The position numbers and the translations under genes were made by a program. DNA of 64,000 nucleotides from Gilvimarinus japonicus (GTDB lineage Bacteria; Pseudomonadota; Gammaproteobacteria; Pseudomonadales; Cellvibrionaceae): the NCBI RefSeq assembly GCF_042847215.1, contig NZ_AP031500.1, positions 1,860,001-1,924,000 on the forward strand, read 5' to 3'. How positions within the stretch are numbered: the first letter of the stretch is position 1; the number at the start of each line of letters is the position of its first letter. Below, piece by piece: positions 60,840-64,000 of this stretch. The notes under the pieces are model-generated. The model searched no databases and had not been told where the DNA came from. It saw nothing but the letters and a program-made list of their open reading frames with translations.

Positions 60840-61802
60840 ATGTCTGATGAAGTAAATCCAGAATCGCAAGCGGGCCCTGGTCCGGGGCCAGGCGCTAAAT
60901 TGGCCGAAGCTCGCGAGCAGCAGGGAAAGTCTCGTGAGCAAATCGCCAGTGCGTTAAATATCCAGTTGGATAAAATCATCGCGCTGGAAGCAGATCAATA
61001 TGAAAAGCTGTTCTCACCGGTTTTTACCCGAGGCTATCTGCGCAGCTACGGCAAGTACTTAGGGCTTGACGGCGAAGCGTTAGTGCGTGAGTTTGAAACG
61101 GATTTTGTGAGCACCGAAGAGCCTGTGACGCCAAGCGAATCGCTCAACGTAAAAATATCCAATCACCGCTCTGTGTGGCCGGCTCGGCTGGGCTTGGTTG
61201 TGGTGCTGCTGTTGTTGCTGGGGCTTTTATATTGGTATGTTGACTCGCAAAAAGGTGCTGTCAGTGCGTCTGCTACCGCGCAGCCTGTTATAAATCGCGA
61301 TGCCGCTGAGGCGCCGCCGGTCACTAGCCAGGCACCATCTGCTGCGGAGCCAGACTACACACCGGCGATTGCGCTAGCGGCCGATGCAAATGCGGTAAGT
61401 GAGAGTATAGGGGCGGAAACTGCAGAGCCTAAGCCGGTTTCGGCTAAACCTGACCTCGATGCCACCGATACCATAACTGAACAACAGAGTGAGCCTGCGA
61501 CTATTGTCAGTGATATGTCTATTGGCACCACCAGTTCAGCTGATGGCACGGTTTTAGATGAATTGGTGTTGAGCTTTGATAATGAGTGTTGGTTAGAGGT
61601 GCTCGATGCCAACGGCGATTCACTGGCGGCCGACCTGCAACGCGAGGGCACCAGTATTACCTTGCACGGCGTGGCGCCATTTAACGTTAAGCTCGGCAAC
61701 CCCGATGGCGTCGAGATTGCCCTTAATGGTAGTGACGTCGATGTTCCGGACGTTGCCGGCAGCGATAAAGTGGTTAGGTTTGATGTTAATACTGAGGCCT
61801 AG
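60840..61802 (+). CDS. rodZ: Cytoskeleton protein RodZ
   Basis: ATG 60840 (320 aa); TTG 60834 is in frame. Cytoplasmic helix-turn-helix (about 20-85, A-R-E-Q-Q-G-K-S-R-E-Q-I-A-S-A-L-N), one TM (about 117-136), an Ala/Thr/Pro-rich periplasmic linker and a C-terminal DUF4115 domain (about 235-315) containing C-W-L-E-V. RodZ links MreB to the wall machinery. Confidence 0.9.
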   Translation: MSDEVNPESQAGPGPGPGAKLAEAREQQGKSREQIASALNIQLDKIIALEADQYEKLFSPVFTRGYLRSYGKYLGLDGEALVREFETDFVSTEEPVTPSESLNVKISNHRSVWPARLGLVVVLLLLLGLLYWYVDSQKGAVSASATAQPVINRDAAEAPPVTSQAPSAAEPDYTPAIALAADANAVSESIGAETAEPKPVSAKPDLDATDTITEQQSEPATIVSDMSIGTTSSADGTVLDELVLSFDNECWLEVLDANGDSLAADLQREGTSITLHGVAPFNVKLGNPDGVEIALNGSDVDVPDVAGSDKVVRFDVNTEA

Positions 61803-61804
61803 TG

Positions 61805-62917
61805 ATGCATAGCGAATCTCCTATTAAGCGACGCCAGTCGCGCCAAATTATGGTTGGCAATGTGCCGGTTGGTGGCGATGCGCCTATCGCGGTGCAAAGC
61901 ATGACCAACACCGATACCAACGATGTCGCGGCGACGGTTGAGCAGGTTACTCGTTTGCAAAATGCCGGCGCGGACATCGTGCGAGTCTCGGTGCCCACGC
62001 TAGAGGCCGCCGACGCCTTTGGTGAAATTCGCAAGCAAGTCAGTGTGCCTTTGGTGGCGGATATTCATTTTGACTACCGAATTGCACTCAAAGTGGCCGA
62101 CTTAGGCGTCGATTGCTTGCGGATTAACCCAGGTAATATCGGCCGCGATAAGCGTATCCGCGCGGTGGTCGATAAAGCCCGCGATTTAGGGATTCCGATC
62201 CGCATTGGTGTTAATGCCGGGTCGCTCGAAAAAGAAATCCAAAAAAAGTACGGTGAGCCAACTCCCGAGGCGCTAGTCGAGTCGGCCATGCGTCATGTGG
62301 ATATTCTCGACAAATTAAACTTCCCCGACTTTAAAGTCAGCGTAAAGGCATCGGATGTGTTTATGGCCGTGGGTGCCTACCGGCAGCTGGCCACCAAAAT
62401 TGATCAGCCGTTGCACTTAGGTATCACCGAGGCGGGCGGTTTGCGCTCGGGCACTGTAAAGTCCTCTGTCGGTTTGGGCGCGTTACTGCTTGACGGTATT
62501 GGTGACACGATTCGTATTTCGTTGGCGGCGGACCCGGTGGAAGAGGTCAAAGTCGGCTGGGATTTACTGCGCAGCTTAAAGTTACGCAGTAAAGGCGTTA
62601 ACTTTATCGCCTGCCCAAGCTGCTCGCGGCAAAACTTTGATGTAATCAAAACCATGAACGAGCTGGAGATGCGCGTCGAAGACATCACCGTACCGCTCGA
62701 TGTTGCTGTGATTGGCTGTGTGGTAAACGGCCCGGGTGAAGCGAAAGAGGCCGACCTAGGTTTGGCCGGCGGCTCGCCCAGCAACTTAGTGTATGTGGAT
62801 GGCCAGCCCAGCACGAAGTTTGGTAACGATAGCTTGGTGGATAACCTTGAACGTTTAATACGGCAAAAAGCGGACGAAAAGCTTAAGGCCGAAAAAAATA
62901 TTATCGCTAAAAGCTAA
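61805..62917 (+). CDS. ispG: 4-hydroxy-3-methylbut-2-enyl diphosphate synthase (flavodoxin)
   Basis: 370 aa from ATG 61805 (M-H-S-E-S-P-I-K-R-R); GTG 61802 shares a base with the rodZ stop. [4Fe-4S] ligands are in C-P-S-C-S-R (about 269-274) and G-C-V-V-N-G-P-G-E (about 302-310). MEP pathway of isoprenoid synthesis. Normal length. Confidence 0.96.
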   Translation: MHSESPIKRRQSRQIMVGNVPVGGDAPIAVQSMTNTDTNDVAATVEQVTRLQNAGADIVRVSVPTLEAADAFGEIRKQVSVPLVADIHFDYRIALKVADLGVDCLRINPGNIGRDKRIRAVVDKARDLGIPIRIGVNAGSLEKEIQKKYGEPTPEALVESAMRHVDILDKLNFPDFKVSVKASDVFMAVGAYRQLATKIDQPLHLGITEAGGLRSGTVKSSVGLGALLLDGIGDTIRISLAADPVEEVKVGWDLLRSLKLRSKGVNFIACPSCSRQNFDVIKTMNELEMRVEDITVPLDVAVIGCVVNGPGEAKEADLGLAGGSPSNLVYVDGQPSTKFGNDSLVDNLERLIRQKADEKLKAEKNIIAKS

Positions 62918-62952
62918 TTAGGTTTCACCCAAGACAGGTGTAAGGCAGAACA

Positions 62953-64000
62953 TTGAAAAAAATTCAGGCAATCCGGGGCATGAACGATCTTCTCCCCGAT
63001 GACATCGCCACATGGCAATATTTAGAAAAAACCGTCACCAGTACACTGGCGCGGTTTGGCTATCGGGAAATCCGTTTTCCTATCATGGAGCAAACACACT
63101 TATTTAAACGCTCCATTGGTGAGGTGACCGATATTGTCGAAAAAGAAATGTACACCTTTGACGATCGCAGTGGTGAGAGTGTTACCTTGCGCCCAGAGGG
63201 TACCGCCAGCTGCGTGCGCGCCTGCGAGCAACACGGGTTGCTTTATAACCAGACACAGCGGTTGTGGTATATGGGGCCGATGTTTCGCTACGAGCGGCCA
63301 CAAAAAGGCCGCTACCGTCAGTTTCATCAAATCGGTATTGAAACGTACGGCTTAGAGGGCCCCGATATTGATGCCGAGCTGTTAATGCTAAGCCACAATC
63401 TGTTTCAAGCGCTTAAGCTAGACGATTGCGTTGCATTGGAAATTAACTCGCTGGGTAGCGATACCGCACGTGCGCAATTTAGAGAGGCCTTGGTGGTTTA
63501 CCTAAATGAGCATAAAGATGAGCTAGACGAAGACAGTCAGCGCCGTCTAACCACCAACCCGCTGCGAATTCTTGATAGCAAAGCCGCCGCGACCCAGACA
63601 TTGTTGGATGGCGGCCCATCGCTATTGGATTACCTCGATGATGAATCTAAAGCGCATTTTGCCACGTTAAAGCAACTGTTGGACGCCGCTGGTGTCCCAT
63701 ACCGGGTCAACCCGCGTTTGGTGCGCGGGCTGGACTACTACGGTCGCACCGCATTTGAGTGGGTAACCGATAAACTAGGGGCCCAGAGTGCCGTGTGTGC
63801 CGGTGGCCGCTATGATAATTTAGTGGAGCAGTTAGGTGGCAAGCCGACCCCCGCCGTCGGTTTTGCCATGGGGCTTGAACGCTTGGTCTTGCTGCTGCAA
63901 GCGCAACAAGTGGTACCTGCTGAGGCTGAAAATACCTTGGATGTGTATTTGGTGGCGGTGGGGGATGTACAAGCCAGCGCCCTGAGCCTGGCAAAATCTC
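62953..64000 (+). CDS. hisS: Histidyl-tRNA synthetase, truncated by window end
   Basis: TTG 62953 with AAGGCAG upstream; the frame stays open to base 64000 (349 residues of about 425 visible). Class II aaRS motifs: M-Y-T-F-D-D-R-S-G (about 60), T-L-R-P-E-G-T-A (about 81-88), the motif 2 loop F-R-Y-E-R-P-Q-K-G-R-Y-R-Q-F-H-Q (about 116-131), and the HisA segment G-L-D-Y-Y-G-R-T-A-F-E (about 260-270). Follows ispG by 35 bp. Confidence 0.95.
   Translation, partial: MKKIQAIRGMNDLLPDDIATWQYLEKTVTSTLARFGYREIRFPIMEQTHLFKRSIGEVTDIVEKEMYTFDDRSGESVTLRPEGTASCVRACEQHGLLYNQTQRLWYMGPMFRYERPQKGRYRQFHQIGIETYGLEGPDIDAELLMLSHNLFQALKLDDCVALEINSLGSDTARAQFREALVVYLNEHKDELDEDSQRRLTTNPLRILDSKAAATQTLLDGGPSLLDYLDDESKAHFATLKQLLDAAGVPYRVNPRLVRGLDYYGRTAFEWVTDKLGAQSAVCAGGRYDNLVEQLGGKPTPAVGFAMGLERLVLLLQAQQVVPAEAENTLDVYLVAVGDVQASALSLAKS

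Noticed and set aside
1..64000. CRISPR array, transposase or insertion sequence
   Set aside because: No regularly spaced direct repeats and no transposase-like proteins or terminal inverted repeats were seen.

Overview
The window looks like chromosome of a gammaproteobacterium, most plausibly a marine Cellvibrionales-type organism (Saccharophagus, Teredinibacter, Simiduia, Gilvimarinus range). This is an inference from protein sequences and from gene order: the blocks pepA-holC, lptF-lptG, tRNA-Leu-queA-tgt-secD-secF, suhB-trmJ-iscR-iscS and ndk-rlmN-pilW-rodZ-ispG-hisS follow the order I recall from Pseudomonas. There are no rRNA genes, no CRISPR array and no insertion sequence.

Region 1 (1-4917) is the right end of an integrated element. 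Five overlapping genes encode tail and baseplate-like proteins ending in a gpV/gp45-type spike. A convergent secreted-protein gene follows, then non-coding DNA with repeats. The element stops at a 60-bp 3' fragment of a tRNA-Leu(UAA) gene, read as the attR duplication. The intact tRNA and the rest of the element should lie to the left of the window.

Region 2 (5-15.7 kb) is accessory chromosome: a large orphan lipoprotein; a nitric-oxide locus (nnrS-nsrR-sirB2) with a clear NsrR operator; a Fur-boxed PepSY/DUF2271/DUF4198 operon probably linked to iron uptake; monocistronic accA; a YciH/SUI1 protein; a cytochrome c lipoprotein; and a serine hydrolase.

Region 3 (15.7-30.4 kb) has slyX, bepA, and a tusA-perM-M16 operon in which the M16 protein has lost its zinc site. 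It also has aceE-aceF without lpd, an orphan LexA/cI-type repressor next to a 42-bp palindrome and a single-domain response regulator, and an MFS transporter.

Region 4 (30.4-45.9 kb) has pepA-holC, lptFG, an RDD membrane protein, a cyclase-FHA fusion, an egtB-egtD operon translationally coupled to an unusual PhzF-fold gene, tRNA-Leu(CAA), queA, tgt, and secD-secF without yajC.

Region 5 (46-64 kb) has a cytosolic PAS-PAS hybrid kinase, suhB and trmJ. The Fe-S locus follows: iscR and iscS lead directly into sufB-C-D-S-A-T-E, where Pseudomonas has iscU-iscA-hscBA-fdx. Then come ndk, rlmN, pilW, rodZ, ispG and a truncated hisS.

The observations most worth following are the in-place SUF-for-ISC swap with a shortened IscS, the egtB-egtD-PhzF operon, the tRNA-Leu integration scar, and the orphan repressor with its palindrome.
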